Assembly (NCBI GenBank): GCA_001704765.1
Contig: MBFK01000115.1
Span: 1 to 64,000 of the forward strand
Source: Sinorhizobium shofinae
Lineage (GTDB): Bacteria; Pseudomonadota; Alphaproteobacteria; Rhizobiales; Rhizobiaceae
Length of the DNA: 64,000 nt
Direction: 5' to 3'
Shown one piece after another: positions 53,868-62,574 of this stretch (positions are counted from its first letter, which is position 1; every line of letters begins with the position of its first letter). The notes below the pieces were generated by a model. It did no database searches, was not told the DNA's origin, and was given only the letters and a program-made list of their open reading frames with translations. The position numbers were made by a program, and so were the translations under genes.

Positions 53868-54435
53868 CGTCAGTTTCCTCCCTTTCGAGGGGTATAGCCT
53901 GTCGGGCCTAACCCGACGGTCGGTACACCGAGCCCATCGGCAAGCACGACGCACCAACAGACGGTTCAGGGTTTTTGCAATCTCGGTCGGTCCTGCAGTG
54001 GATGCAGGCTCGCAGAGATATGAAATCAGCGAGGCCAATGCCCCGCGCCAGGATCGGCGGAAATCGTCCGTCCTGTGAACGTCGGAAAGGTCCGGGACTG
54101 CCGTTGCGATGCCCGCATTCAAGGTCGGGCAGCAGCCCGTTCAATGCAAATATGCGACTGAATATCCGTAGGTGCTGAAATGCAGCCAAACTAAAAACAA
54201 CCATGCAGCCAGTTTACGGGTAACCGGCCCCCGTGGAAACAGGTTTTGATACCTATTGGGGGTGCTCATCGCCCCCTCTGTGATCGCCTTAAGAGCGCAA
54301 TCGTAACAGCGTCGCTCATTTCGGCTTGTTCATGTTACAGCATTGACATAAAACGTTACCGCTGTCCCAAGGCGCGTGTCACCCGCACTCAACCGCGAAT
54401 TCGCAAGAATTGCATGCCAAGAGAAGGAGACATTT
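53868..54435. other. Intergenic region between divergent exsE and the XRE gene
   Basis: 568 bp without a supportable gene. It should hold both promoters. A TTGACA at 54343-54348 is a possible -35 box for the XRE gene, but no good -10 follows at the right distance. Confidence 0.45.
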
Positions 54436-54687
54436 ATGTCCATTTCACCCACCAACATTGGCCACAAGCACGCCTCTGCCATACTCGGCGGCGATATCGC
54501 CGCTCGCGTCCGGGCCGCTCGTGAAGCCGTTGGTTACAGCATCGAGGATCTCGCCGTCACTTGCGGCCTCGCCAATGCCGAAATAAGCGAAATTGAAAGC
54601 GGCATGGACAACAGTCCGGCAAAACTTAAGCGAATCGCCATCGCCCTTCAGGTGCCGATTTCGGACTTCCTGCCCGCCGAAATTTGA
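54436..54687 (+). CDS. Small XRE-family (helix-turn-helix) regulator
   Basis: 83 residues from the ATG at 54436 (AGAAGGAGACA upstream). A single HTH_3 domain fills most of it: ARVRAAREAVGYSIEDLAVTC, GLANAEISEIESG and LKRIAIALQVPISDFLP. It lies between exsE and exsF. It may correspond to a regulator sometimes called exsI, but I am not sure. Confidence 0.85.
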   Translation: MSISPTNIGHKHASAILGGDIAARVRAAREAVGYSIEDLAVTCGLANAEISEIESGMDNSPAKLKRIAIALQVPISDFLPAEI

Positions 54688-54693
54688 TTAAGT

Positions 54694-54723
54694 GACCGAC
54701 CGACCAGTTGTGTCGGTCGGGTC
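54694..54723. terminator. Hairpin between the convergent XRE and exsF genes
   Basis: GACCGACCGAC pairs with GTCGGTCGGGTC (one bulge) around a 7-nt loop, a few nt after the XRE stop. Likely a shared terminator, without a U-run. Confidence 0.5.
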
Positions 54724-54789
54724 GCCCCCCGGATCCCCTTCGTTGTTCTGATTTTGGATAATAGCAGCCCGCCGCGCCGCGACCGGGAC

Positions 54790-55155
54790 TCACGCGACGG
54801 GAACGAGACTCTTGATTCTACTGATGAGTTCGGTGCCGTCGAACGGCTTGGTGAGGCGCGGCAGGGAGCGAAAGCGCTCCGGCAGATCCGACACCGCATA
54901 GCCGGTCAGCAACAGGAGCGGCACCCGGCGTTCGAGCAGTTCGTCGACGAGCGGGTAGACGAACTCGCCGCGCAAATTGAGGTCCAGTGTCGCCACGTCA
55001 AATCTCTCCGCGCGCGAGGCCTTGATTGATGTGCTGAGGCTGGTGAACGGTCCGACCACCAAATATCCGGCCGCGATTAGATCGTCCTCGATTTGCAGTG
55101 CCACCAGAAATTCGTCTTCGACAACGAAGACCCGACATGGCTCCAAGGCTGTCAT
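54790..55155 (-). CDS. exsF: Stand-alone receiver-domain response regulator
   Basis: 121 residues from the ATG at 55155, whose ATGA overlaps the exsG stop. Acidic pair in VFVVEDEFLVALQIEDDL, phospho-acceptor Asp in ATLDLNLRGE, switch Thr in LLLTGYAV and Lys in LTKPFD. There is no output domain, so it must act by protein contact or phospho-relay. ExsG is the obvious kinase. Confidence 0.9.
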   Translation of the reverse strand: MTALEPCRVFVVEDEFLVALQIEDDLIAAGYLVVGPFTSLSTSIKASRAERFDVATLDLNLRGEFVYPLVDELLERRVPLLLLTGYAVSDLPERFRSLPRLTKPFDGTELISRIKSLVPVA

Positions 55156-57878
55156 GGGGAGGCTTCGCGCGGGCAGGGGATATCGATCGTGCATACCAGG
55201 CCTTGTGGCGCGAATTCAAGTTGGACTTCGCCGCCGAGGTCGGAGGCCAGGACGCGTTCCAGTAGCAAGCGGCCGAATCCGTTGCGTTTCGGGGAAAGAA
55301 CCGGCGGGCCGCCCGATTCGCTCCAGCGGATTCGGAGGCGATCGGTTTCCCGGTCCGCCGACCATTCGATGCCGACGCTGCCGGTCTTCACCGAAAGCGC
55401 GCCATGTTTCGCGGCGTTGGTCGCAAGTTCGTGGGCTGCCATGCCGAGTGTCAGGGCGTATTTCGGCGGCAGCATTGTCCGCGGGCCCGAGAGCGATACG
55501 TTGTTCCTGCTGTCGTCATGATAGGGGGCCAGTTCGTCAAACAGAACTGTTTCCAACGAGACACCCGACCAGCTTGCTTCGGCGAGGCGCGTATGCGTTT
55601 GCGCCAAGGCCCTGATGCGGGCATCGAACGACCGATGCGCCTCGTGGAAATCGGGATTGGTCGAGAAGGACTGGCGCGCGATCGAACTTACGATTGCAAG
55701 TGTATTCTTGACGCGGTGGCTGAGCTCGGCGACGAGCAGATTGCGCTGCGACTCGGCTTCCTTGCGCTCGGTGATGTCCATGCAAACGCCGGCCAGCTTG
55801 CCCGCCTTTGCGGGACCCTGAGGCGAAAACTGCCCGAACGCCTCCATCCAGCGGATCTTTCCGTCCGCCAGCCTGATCCGGTAGACGACGTGATAGTCCC
55901 CGCGGGTCTCCACCGCCTTGGCGATTTCCAGCTCGACAAGTGGGAGGTCGTCTGGATGCACGTCTCGCTTGAAATCGGCAAACGTGCCTCCGAATGTTCC
56001 CGGTTCAAGATGATGAAGCGCCTCAAGCCCCGACGACCATATCACCTCGCCGGTGCCGATGTTCCATTCCCAGGCGCCCATCCGTCCGGCATCAAGTGCG
56101 ATCTGCAGTCGGCGCTCGCTTTCCTGCAGCGCTTCTTCGGCCTGCTTGCGCTCGGTTATATCCACCGATGCCGCGACGGCGCCGATCACGTCGCCGGCGG
56201 CGTCCCGCAACGGCGTCGCATTCCCGAAGACGTGGCGCGACGATCCATCTTCGAATCGGATCTCTTCCTCGAAATTCGACACTTCCTCGCCCCGAGCCGC
56301 GCGCTGCACCGGTAGCTCGTCAGGCGCTAGCATATTTCCGATGGCGAAGACGCGGAAGTCGTCGGGGCGCTCGCCGATGGGGGCCGACAGCGACAGGTTG
56401 GTATCCGGCGCCTGTCGAAGAAGCTCATAGGCGGCTCGGTTGCCGCTGATGACCCGGCAATCGGGCGTGCGAGCGATCCAGATCGAGGCCGGCACGGCCT
56501 CCATGATTGCCATCAACTCGGCTGCTCGTGCCCTCTCGCTCGCCTCGTTGCGCCGCAACTGCTCTTCCGCAAGACGCCGCGCCTCGTCGGCACGCATGCG
56601 CTGAATGCTGAAGCCGAGTTGCCGGGCGATCGTCATTGCCACGCCGATCTCGTTGTCGGTGAACGCATGCGGCAGGTCATAATAGGTCATGAATTTGCCG
56701 ATGAGCCTACCTTCGGCGACGAGTGGAATGAAGCCGAGCGCAGCAATACCTTCCGCCTCGATTATCGGCCTTAGGGCAGTCAGGGCCTCGGCTTGAGCAA
56801 TGTCTTCGAGGAAGATGGGCTGCGGGTCCCGCTCCTCGCAGGTCCAGGGAGAGTGTCCGTCGACTGCGTCCCGATACTGTGACGAAAGACCGCGCCAGGC
56901 GACAAAGTGCATCTTTGCGGCGTTCTCGAAAAGCAGAATGGAGGCCCGGTGGCACCCGAGCGCGCCCTGGATGGCATCCAACGCCGCCTCGTAGACCTCT
57001 GAGATCTCCTGGGCCCGGTGAAGCCTCTCGGTCAGGCGATGGAGCGCGGCCTGCTCGCGCAAGCGAGCGGCCAGCGCCTCGCCTGACCGCCTTTGTTCGG
57101 TGATATCGCGAGCGATCTTGGACGCGCCGACAATGCGCCCGGAAACGTCTCGAATCGGCGAAACCGTGAGCGAAATATTGACGAGACTGCCGTCCTTGCG
57201 GCGGCGCGTCGTCTGGTAGTGATCGATGCGCTCGCCGCTACGGATGCGTCTGAGGATGTTGGGCTCCTCGTTCTCATAGCCGGGCGGCATGAGAATGGTG
57301 ATCGATTTGCCTTGGACCTCGTCGGCCGCATATCCGAACAGCCGCTCGGCACCCTTGTTCCAACTCGTTATGATGCCGTTCAAATCCTTGGCAACAATGG
57401 CGTCGTCCGAGGATTCGACAATTGCTGCCAGATAGCGGGAATCCTGTTCCGCGCTCTTGCGGTCGGTGATGTCGACGAGAAGATTGACCGCGCCGGTGAG
57501 TTCGCCGGTCTCGTCGAAAATCGGTGTCGGATGCGGGAGAAGCAGTGCCGTCGAGCCGTCTGGGCGAACCGCCACCAGTTCCTGCCCGCGGATCGGCTGA
57601 CGCCCTTTCAGCGCCATTGCCAGCGGGCATTCGTCGTGCGGCAATGGCGAGCCATCGGGCCGGCGAAGCTTCCAGCTGACGCACCAGCGGTCCTGGCCGA
57701 GTTCGGGCTGGCGCCCAGCGAGACGGGCTGCGGCAGGGTTGCAATAGGTAACGAAGCCTTCCGCATCCGTGGTGTAGACCGCAACGGCCAGGGCATCGAG
57801 TGTCGCTCGAAAATCCGGTGAGCCCAAGGCACTAAGATCGCCCACAACATATTTGGGCAGACTCTCCGCACTGCACAT
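55152..57878 (-). CDS. exsG: Multi-PAS/GAF sensor histidine kinase (HWE family)
   Basis: 908 residues from the ATG at 57878 (GCGGAGGGAACT upstream). Soluble: no transmembrane segment. Domains in order: two PAS (about 25-270), GAF (about 310-440), two PAS (about 455-700), HWE-type dimerisation with ELSHRVKNTLA, and an HATPase part with ELATNAAKHGAL and GFGRLLLERVLASDLGGEV. The phospho-acceptor His is in SHRVKN. It senses a cytoplasmic cue and pairs with ExsF. The ligand is unknown; PAS domains of this type may bind flavin or haem. Confidence 0.9.
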   Translation of the reverse strand: MCSAESLPKYVVGDLSALGSPDFRATLDALAVAVYTTDAEGFVTYCNPAAARLAGRQPELGQDRWCVSWKLRRPDGSPLPHDECPLAMALKGRQPIRGQELVAVRPDGSTALLLPHPTPIFDETGELTGAVNLLVDITDRKSAEQDSRYLAAIVESSDDAIVAKDLNGIITSWNKGAERLFGYAADEVQGKSITILMPPGYENEEPNILRRIRSGERIDHYQTTRRRKDGSLVNISLTVSPIRDVSGRIVGASKIARDITEQRRSGEALAARLREQAALHRLTERLHRAQEISEVYEAALDAIQGALGCHRASILLFENAAKMHFVAWRGLSSQYRDAVDGHSPWTCEERDPQPIFLEDIAQAEALTALRPIIEAEGIAALGFIPLVAEGRLIGKFMTYYDLPHAFTDNEIGVAMTIARQLGFSIQRMRADEARRLAEEQLRRNEASERARAAELMAIMEAVPASIWIARTPDCRVISGNRAAYELLRQAPDTNLSLSAPIGERPDDFRVFAIGNMLAPDELPVQRAARGEEVSNFEEEIRFEDGSSRHVFGNATPLRDAAGDVIGAVAASVDITERKQAEEALQESERRLQIALDAGRMGAWEWNIGTGEVIWSSGLEALHHLEPGTFGGTFADFKRDVHPDDLPLVELEIAKAVETRGDYHVVYRIRLADGKIRWMEAFGQFSPQGPAKAGKLAGVCMDITERKEAESQRNLLVAELSHRVKNTLAIVSSIARQSFSTNPDFHEAHRSFDARIRALAQTHTRLAEASWSGVSLETVLFDELAPYHDDSRNNVSLSGPRTMLPPKYALTLGMAAHELATNAAKHGALSVKTGSVGIEWSADRETDRLRIRWSESGGPPVLSPKRNGFGRLLLERVLASDLGGEVQLEFAPQGLVCTIDIPCPREASP

Positions 57879-58039
57879 AGTTCCCTCCGCACGCCGCATA
57901 ACGCCGAAGAACGCCGCTGATCAAAGCTTTGTTCCAGATCCCCCCCAAAGAGGTAGGGGTGAGGAGCCTTTTCCAGGTCACAACACCCGGATGTGGTAGA
58001 CCCATCCCTACCGCTGGTGGTAGGTTCTTCGAAGGAGGT

Positions 58040-58096
58040 ATGGCCGTTGGGCTTCTTGGGAGGAGGAGGTTAATCAAACTTGGAGACATTCGATGA
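58040..58096 (+). CDS. 18-residue upstream frame overlapping the exsH start
   Basis: ATG placed directly after AAGGAGGT (spacing is short), reading MAVGLLGRRR and ending TGA, which overlaps the exsH ATG as ATGA. If translated it would couple exsH to the upstream frame. The close Shine-Dalgarno makes efficient use doubtful. Confidence 0.35.
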   Translation: MAVGLLGRRRLIKLGDIR

Positions 58097-59490
58097 GCAG
58101 AACTGTGCTGAATGCCGTGGGTAAGCCGCTCTACTACAGCGGAAGCTCGACGGCCTGGTTTTCCGCTACCGGATCGGGGCCCACCCTCTATGGGACCGCC
58201 GGCAATGATTCCATGTGGGGCGATAGTTCCGTCAATGTCACCATGATCGGCGGCAAGGGTGACGACATCTATTATCTCTATTCAGGGATCAACCGGGCCT
58301 ACGAGGCAGCGGGCGAAGGCGTCGATACGATCAATACATGGATGAGCTACACGCTCCCGGAGAATTTCGAGAACCTGACCGTCACGGGTAATGGCCGGTT
58401 TGCCTTCGGCAATGACATTGACAATATCATCAAGGGCGGCTCGGGGAGCCAGACGATCGACGGTGACGGCGGCAACGATGTCCTGATCGGGGCGGGTGGT
58501 GCCGATACCTTCGTGTTCGCGCGCGGCAACGGAAGCGACCTTATCACCGATTTCAACTTCGACGACACCGTTCGCCTGGATGGCTACGGATTCACCTCCT
58601 TCGAACAGATTCTGGCCAATGTGAGCCAGGAGGGTTCCAATTTGCGGCTGGCCCTGGCAGATGGCGAGAACCTGGTGTTCGCCAATACCACTGCCGACCA
58701 GTTGCAGGCGCACCAGTTCAGGCTCAGCCTGGATCGCTCCGTCTTGACGCAGACTTTTTCGGACGAGTTCAACACGCTTCAGCTCCGAAACGGCACAAGC
58801 GGCGTCTGGGATCCCAAATTCTGGTGGGCGCCGGAGAAGGGAAGCACGCTTTCCGGAAACGGTGAGCTGCAATGGTATATCAATCCGAGCTACGAGCCGA
58901 CCGCTTCCGCCAATCCGTTTTCCGTTAATAACGGCGTCCTAACGATCAAAGCCGCGGCGGCGTCCGAAGCCATTCAGGGCGAAATCAACGGCTACGACTA
59001 CACCTCTGGAATTCTGACGACCCACTCGTCCTTTGCCCAGACCTACGGCTATTTCGAAATCCGCGCCGACATGCCGGATGATCAAGGCGTATGGCCGGCC
59101 TTCTGGCTTCTGCCCGCCGATGGCTCCTGGCCACCGGAACTCGACGTTGTCGAAATGCGCGGACAGGATCCGAATACCATCATCGCCACCGTGCATTCCA
59201 ACGAAACAGGTTCGCAGACCAGCATCGCCAGCGCAGTGAAGGTTTCTGACACAAGCGGCTTCCACAAATACGGGGTGCTTTGGACGGAAGAGGAGATCGT
59301 CTGGTACTTCGACGACGCGGCGATAGCGCGCGCCGACACCCCCTCGGACATGCACGAGCCGATGTATATGCTCGTCAATCTGGCTGTCGGGGGGATCGCC
59401 GGCACGCCGAGCGACGGGCTTGTCGACGGAGCCGAGATGAAGATCGACTATATCAAGGCCTATTCGCTGGACGCCGACTGGCAGATCTGA
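58093..59490 (+). CDS. exsH: Secreted succinoglycan depolymerase (RTX repeats plus GH16)
   Basis: 465 residues, same as S. meliloti ExsH. The N-terminal 210 residues carry RTX-type calcium-binding repeats (GNDSMWGDSS, GGKGDDIYYLYS, GGNDVLIGAGGADTFVFARG). The C-terminal half is GH16 with catalytic PPELDVVEMRG. No signal peptide, so export is by a type I system (PrsDE in S. meliloti). It cleaves nascent high-molecular-weight EPS. The ATG at 58093 has TTGGAGAC upstream. Confidence 0.95.
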   Translation: MSRTVLNAVGKPLYYSGSSTAWFSATGSGPTLYGTAGNDSMWGDSSVNVTMIGGKGDDIYYLYSGINRAYEAAGEGVDTINTWMSYTLPENFENLTVTGNGRFAFGNDIDNIIKGGSGSQTIDGDGGNDVLIGAGGADTFVFARGNGSDLITDFNFDDTVRLDGYGFTSFEQILANVSQEGSNLRLALADGENLVFANTTADQLQAHQFRLSLDRSVLTQTFSDEFNTLQLRNGTSGVWDPKFWWAPEKGSTLSGNGELQWYINPSYEPTASANPFSVNNGVLTIKAAAASEAIQGEINGYDYTSGILTTHSSFAQTYGYFEIRADMPDDQGVWPAFWLLPADGSWPPELDVVEMRGQDPNTIIATVHSNETGSQTSIASAVKVSDTSGFHKYGVLWTEEEIVWYFDDAAIARADTPSDMHEPMYMLVNLAVGGIAGTPSDGLVDGAEMKIDYIKAYSLDADWQI

Positions 59491-59505
59491 GCGGGCGAGC
59501 GCTTA

Positions 59506-59535
59506 GGGAGGCCGACGCCAAGCCGCCGGCCTCCC
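59506..59535. terminator. Hairpin between convergent exsH and sugar-binding gene
   Basis: GGGAGGCCG (59506-59514) pairs with CGGCCTCCC (59527-59535) around a 12-nt loop in the 54-bp convergent gap. It probably terminates both transcripts. Confidence 0.6.
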
Positions 59536-59544
59536 TCGCAGACC

Positions 59545-60534
59545 CTATTTCTGGATGCAGGTATCCGCCGTGTCCTTGGTGCATTCGTCGAGACCGGTAA
59601 AGACCGGATCCTCGACCGGCTTCCCGGCGATCAGGTCCAGCATCACCGAAGGCGCCTTGTAGCCCATCTCGAACGGCCGCTGCCCGACGAGCGCGGTCAC
59701 CAGACCCTCTTTGGCGATTGCCACCTCGTCGCCGATCGTATCGGCAGCGCCGATCACGAATTCATTTTTGGCGAGTTTATCGGCCATCGGCTTGAACAGG
59801 TCGCGGTAAGGCTGCGGCGCGCCGAACAACGGCCACCCGCCCATGATGCCGAAGGCATCGAGGTCGGGATTGGCGGCAAGGATGTCGGTCATTGCCTGCA
59901 CGCCCTTGGCGCCGTCGTCATTGGTGAAGACCGGGCAGCCGGCAACTTCGGTCCAGCCGCCTTCGCCCTTGAGCTCCGTCAGCCCCTTTTGACCGGTCAG
60001 CGCGTCGCGCATGCCTTGAGCGCGGCGCAGGATATTGTCGGCGCCGGGATTGCCTTCAATGGTGCAGATCTTGCCGCCATTCGGCTTGCCCTTCTTGATG
60101 TACTCGCCGATGCGGTAACCCATCAGGTAATTGTCCGTGCCGAGATAGGTCTTGCGCAGTGCCGAATCTTCGGCTGCGAGGTCCGCATCCAGCGTCATGA
60201 CCGGGACTGTCGGATTGGCGGTCTTGAGCGTCTGGGCGATGAGCTTGGCGTTCGAGGGCGAGATGGCGATTGCCGCCGTATCCGCCTTGCCCAGCATGTC
60301 CTGGACAATCTGCGCTTCGCCCGCCTCGTCTGACGTGGAGGCCGGCCCGGTGTAGAAGCATTCGTATTCCGAATCCGGATTTTCCTTGTTCCACTTCTGG
60401 CAGCCCTGGTTGATCGCCTCGAAGAACGGGTTGTCGAGGCCTTTCACGACAATGACAAGCTGCTTCTTCTGGGCCAGAGCCGTTCCCGCGCTGAGCGCCA
60501 GGACGGCTGCGGCAAGCAATAATGCCTTCCTCAT
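59545..60534 (-). CDS. Periplasmic sugar-binding protein of an ABC transporter (ribose/fructose type)
   Basis: 329 residues from the ATG at 60534 (AAGGGAGG upstream), with signal peptide KALLLAAAVLALSAGTALAQ. The Peripla_BP_4 fold is shown by VIVVKGLDNPFFEAINQGC, AIAISPSNAKLIA, TLDADLAAEDS and GNPGADNILRRAQGM. It serves the divergent ATPase-permease pair at 61803-63573. The sugar is unknown; the FrcB/XylF group is the nearest type. It follows the epimerase gene by 47 nt. Confidence 0.88.
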   Translation of the reverse strand: MRKALLLAAAVLALSAGTALAQKKQLVIVVKGLDNPFFEAINQGCQKWNKENPDSEYECFYTGPASTSDEAGEAQIVQDMLGKADTAAIAISPSNAKLIAQTLKTANPTVPVMTLDADLAAEDSALRKTYLGTDNYLMGYRIGEYIKKGKPNGGKICTIEGNPGADNILRRAQGMRDALTGQKGLTELKGEGGWTEVAGCPVFTNDDGAKGVQAMTDILAANPDLDAFGIMGGWPLFGAPQPYRDLFKPMADKLAKNEFVIGAADTIGDEVAIAKEGLVTALVGQRPFEMGYKAPSVMLDLIAGKPVEDPVFTGLDECTKDTADTCIQK

Positions 60535-60581
60535 GCTTTCCTCCCTTGAAACGCACGGACACCTCGTGTCCGCGACACCAA

Positions 60582-61562
60582 TCACCCGGGGTACCAGACG
60601 ATGCGCGGATTCTCTTCCGAGCGCTCGTACTGCCAGGCCGAGTCTATAAGCCTCTTGAGATCGTAACTGGGTTGCCAACCCAGCAGGTATTTGGCCTTGC
60701 TGTTGTCCATCCAGTTGGAGTGGAAGCGGCTCGGGATGTCGACGGAGCCAAGACCGCGCGTATGGGTGAGATAGGCAGCGACTTCGCCGTAATCGACCGG
60801 TCGATCCATCGAGATGTTGAAGAGTTGGCGGACCGCGCGGGGATGATCGATTGCCGCCAGTATCGCCGAGACAAGATCGTCGACATGGACGAAGTTGCGC
60901 TTCAGCGGTCGACCGTCGGCGTCCAGCAGCAACGGCACCGTGCCGTCCTTCGCATAGCGCTTCGCATCGGCTTCAGGGACGAGGTTCTTCCAGACCGGGC
61001 CGCCGAACACATCGTCGTCGAAGGACAGAGAACACTTGAAATCGTCCTTCTCCATGATCCACGGCGCGCGCAGGCAGCAGCCGTTGACGCCGTACTGAAC
61101 GCCATATTGCTCCAGCATCACCTCTTCGAGGACCTTCGATAGGGCGTAGCAGCCCGGATAGGCCCGATGCGGCGTCGCCTCGGTTACAGGGCCGTCGTGA
61201 CGATAGTGGAAATGGCCGATACCGGCATCGCCGCCGATCAGGATGAATTGCCGGGCGGTCTGGCTTGCGCGGAATTCCTCGAGCAGCCAGAACAGCCCCT
61301 TGACCGTCACGTCCATCACACTGTCTGGGGTTTCCTTGCAGGTGGCGAGATGGACAACATGCGTTACTCCCAGGAGCGCCCGGGCGGCGACGTCGCGCTC
61401 GGCGATCGTTCCGCGGACCACTTCGACACGGTCTGTCTCGGCACGCAGGCGGTTGTGGCAAAGCGCGCGGATGCGCGCCTTGGAAAAACGCGGATCGTCA
61501 AGCAGCCCAGCGATGAGATGCTGTCCGACCTTGCCCGTTGCCCCGGTGACAAGGATCAGCAT
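60582..61562 (-). CDS. NAD-dependent epimerase/dehydratase (SDR)
   Basis: 326 residues. Rossmann motif LILVTGATGKVGQHLIAGL at the N-terminus, catalytic Tyr-Lys probably in YPGCYALSKVLEE, and YLLGWQPSYDLKRLIDSAW near the C-terminus. It is an extended SDR acting on a nucleotide sugar or free sugar acid. Co-transcribed with the sugar-binding protein, so it may act on the imported sugar, which is inference. Confidence 0.85.
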   Translation of the reverse strand: MLILVTGATGKVGQHLIAGLLDDPRFSKARIRALCHNRLRAETDRVEVVRGTIAERDVAARALLGVTHVVHLATCKETPDSVMDVTVKGLFWLLEEFRASQTARQFILIGGDAGIGHFHYRHDGPVTEATPHRAYPGCYALSKVLEEVMLEQYGVQYGVNGCCLRAPWIMEKDDFKCSLSFDDDVFGGPVWKNLVPEADAKRYAKDGTVPLLLDADGRPLKRNFVHVDDLVSAILAAIDHPRAVRQLFNISMDRPVDYGEVAAYLTHTRGLGSVDIPSRFHSNWMDNSKAKYLLGWQPSYDLKRLIDSAWQYERSEENPRIVWYPG

Positions 61563-61615
61563 GCTCTCCTCCTGCTGATAGCTAATATCCGCGCGCTTCG
61601 CGCGTCAACGAATAT

Positions 61616-61626
61616 TTGTATTACAA
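61616..61626. promoter_or_regulatory. Candidate operator (TTGTA-T-TACAA) in the divergent transporter region
   Basis: An 11-bp perfect palindrome sits in the AT-rich middle of the 240-bp gap between the divergent epimerase and ATPase genes. A half-site-like TTTGTAGGAC follows near 61655. This fits a LacI- or GntR-type site controlling both operons, but no regulator gene is in the window. Confidence 0.35.
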
Positions 61627-61802
61627 TATGAGTTAGCGCGCATATACGTCTTTATTTGTAGGACGATTGATTGACGCTGTTCCACGCATTTGCGTAAATG
61701 GAGCCCTAGGGGAAGAGACCCGGCAGCGACGGTGTAGGTGGCTCTTTGCCAAGCCGGGCATGCTCGGAGCGCTGCTTCGGCCACAGGTATCGGGAGGCGA
61801 TC

Positions 61803-62543
61803 GTGGCGGTTCTCGAACTCGCCAATGTTTCCAAGCATTTCGGCGCCATTCAGGCGGTGAACGACGTTTCGCTTTCGCTTCAGGCGGGCGAGGTCGTTGG
61901 TCTCATGGGCGACAACGGCGCCGGCAAATCCACCCTCGTCAAGATGATCGCCGGAAATTATCGGCCGAGCCACGGTACCATGCGCATGAATGGTGCCGAA
62001 CTCGTCATGCATCGTCCCATCGAAGCGCGCCAGCACGGCATCGAGATCGTCTACCAGGACCTGGCGCTCTGCGATAACCTGACGGCGGCGGCGAACGTCT
62101 TCCTGGGACGTGAATTGCGGCGCGGCCTGGGTCCCATGCGCATTCTGGATTACAAGTCGATGTACCGACGCGCCGGCGAGATCTTCAAGGAGCTGAAGTC
62201 CGAAACCCGGCCGCGCGACCTCGTCAAACAGATGTCCGGCGGTCAGCGGCAGGCCGTGGCGATCGCCCGCACCATGCTCTCGGAAGCTAAGATCGTGCTG
62301 ATGGACGAACCGACGGCGGCGATCTCCGTCCGCCAGGTAGCGGAAGTGCTGAATCTCATCCGCCATTTGCGTGACCGCGGCATTGCCGTCGTGCTGATCA
62401 GTCACCGCATGCCGGATGTCTTCGACGTCGCCGATCGCGTCATCGTGATGCGGCGCGGCCGAAAGGTCGCCGACAAGGCGATCGCGGCAAGTTCACCGGA
62501 AGAAGTAACGGGTCTGATCACGGGCGCGATCGAACAGGTATAA
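61803..62543 (+). CDS. Sugar ABC transporter ATPase (single domain, FrcA-like)
   Basis: 246 residues from a GTG at 61803 (GGGAGGCG upstream). Walker A GDNGAGKSTLVKM, signature MSGGQRQAVAIA, Walker B IVLMDEPTAAI. It has one ABC domain, unlike the usual two-domain RbsA/XylG; FrcA of S. meliloti is also of single-domain type. It powers the permease encoded 31 nt downstream. Confidence 0.9.
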   Translation: MAVLELANVSKHFGAIQAVNDVSLSLQAGEVVGLMGDNGAGKSTLVKMIAGNYRPSHGTMRMNGAELVMHRPIEARQHGIEIVYQDLALCDNLTAAANVFLGRELRRGLGPMRILDYKSMYRRAGEIFKELKSETRPRDLVKQMSGGQRQAVAIARTMLSEAKIVLMDEPTAAISVRQVAEVLNLIRHLRDRGIAVVLISHRMPDVFDVADRVIVMRRGRKVADKAIAASSPEEVTGLITGAIEQV

Positions 62544-62574
62544 TCGAGGCGGCACGGGAAAGCGAAGGTCGGTC

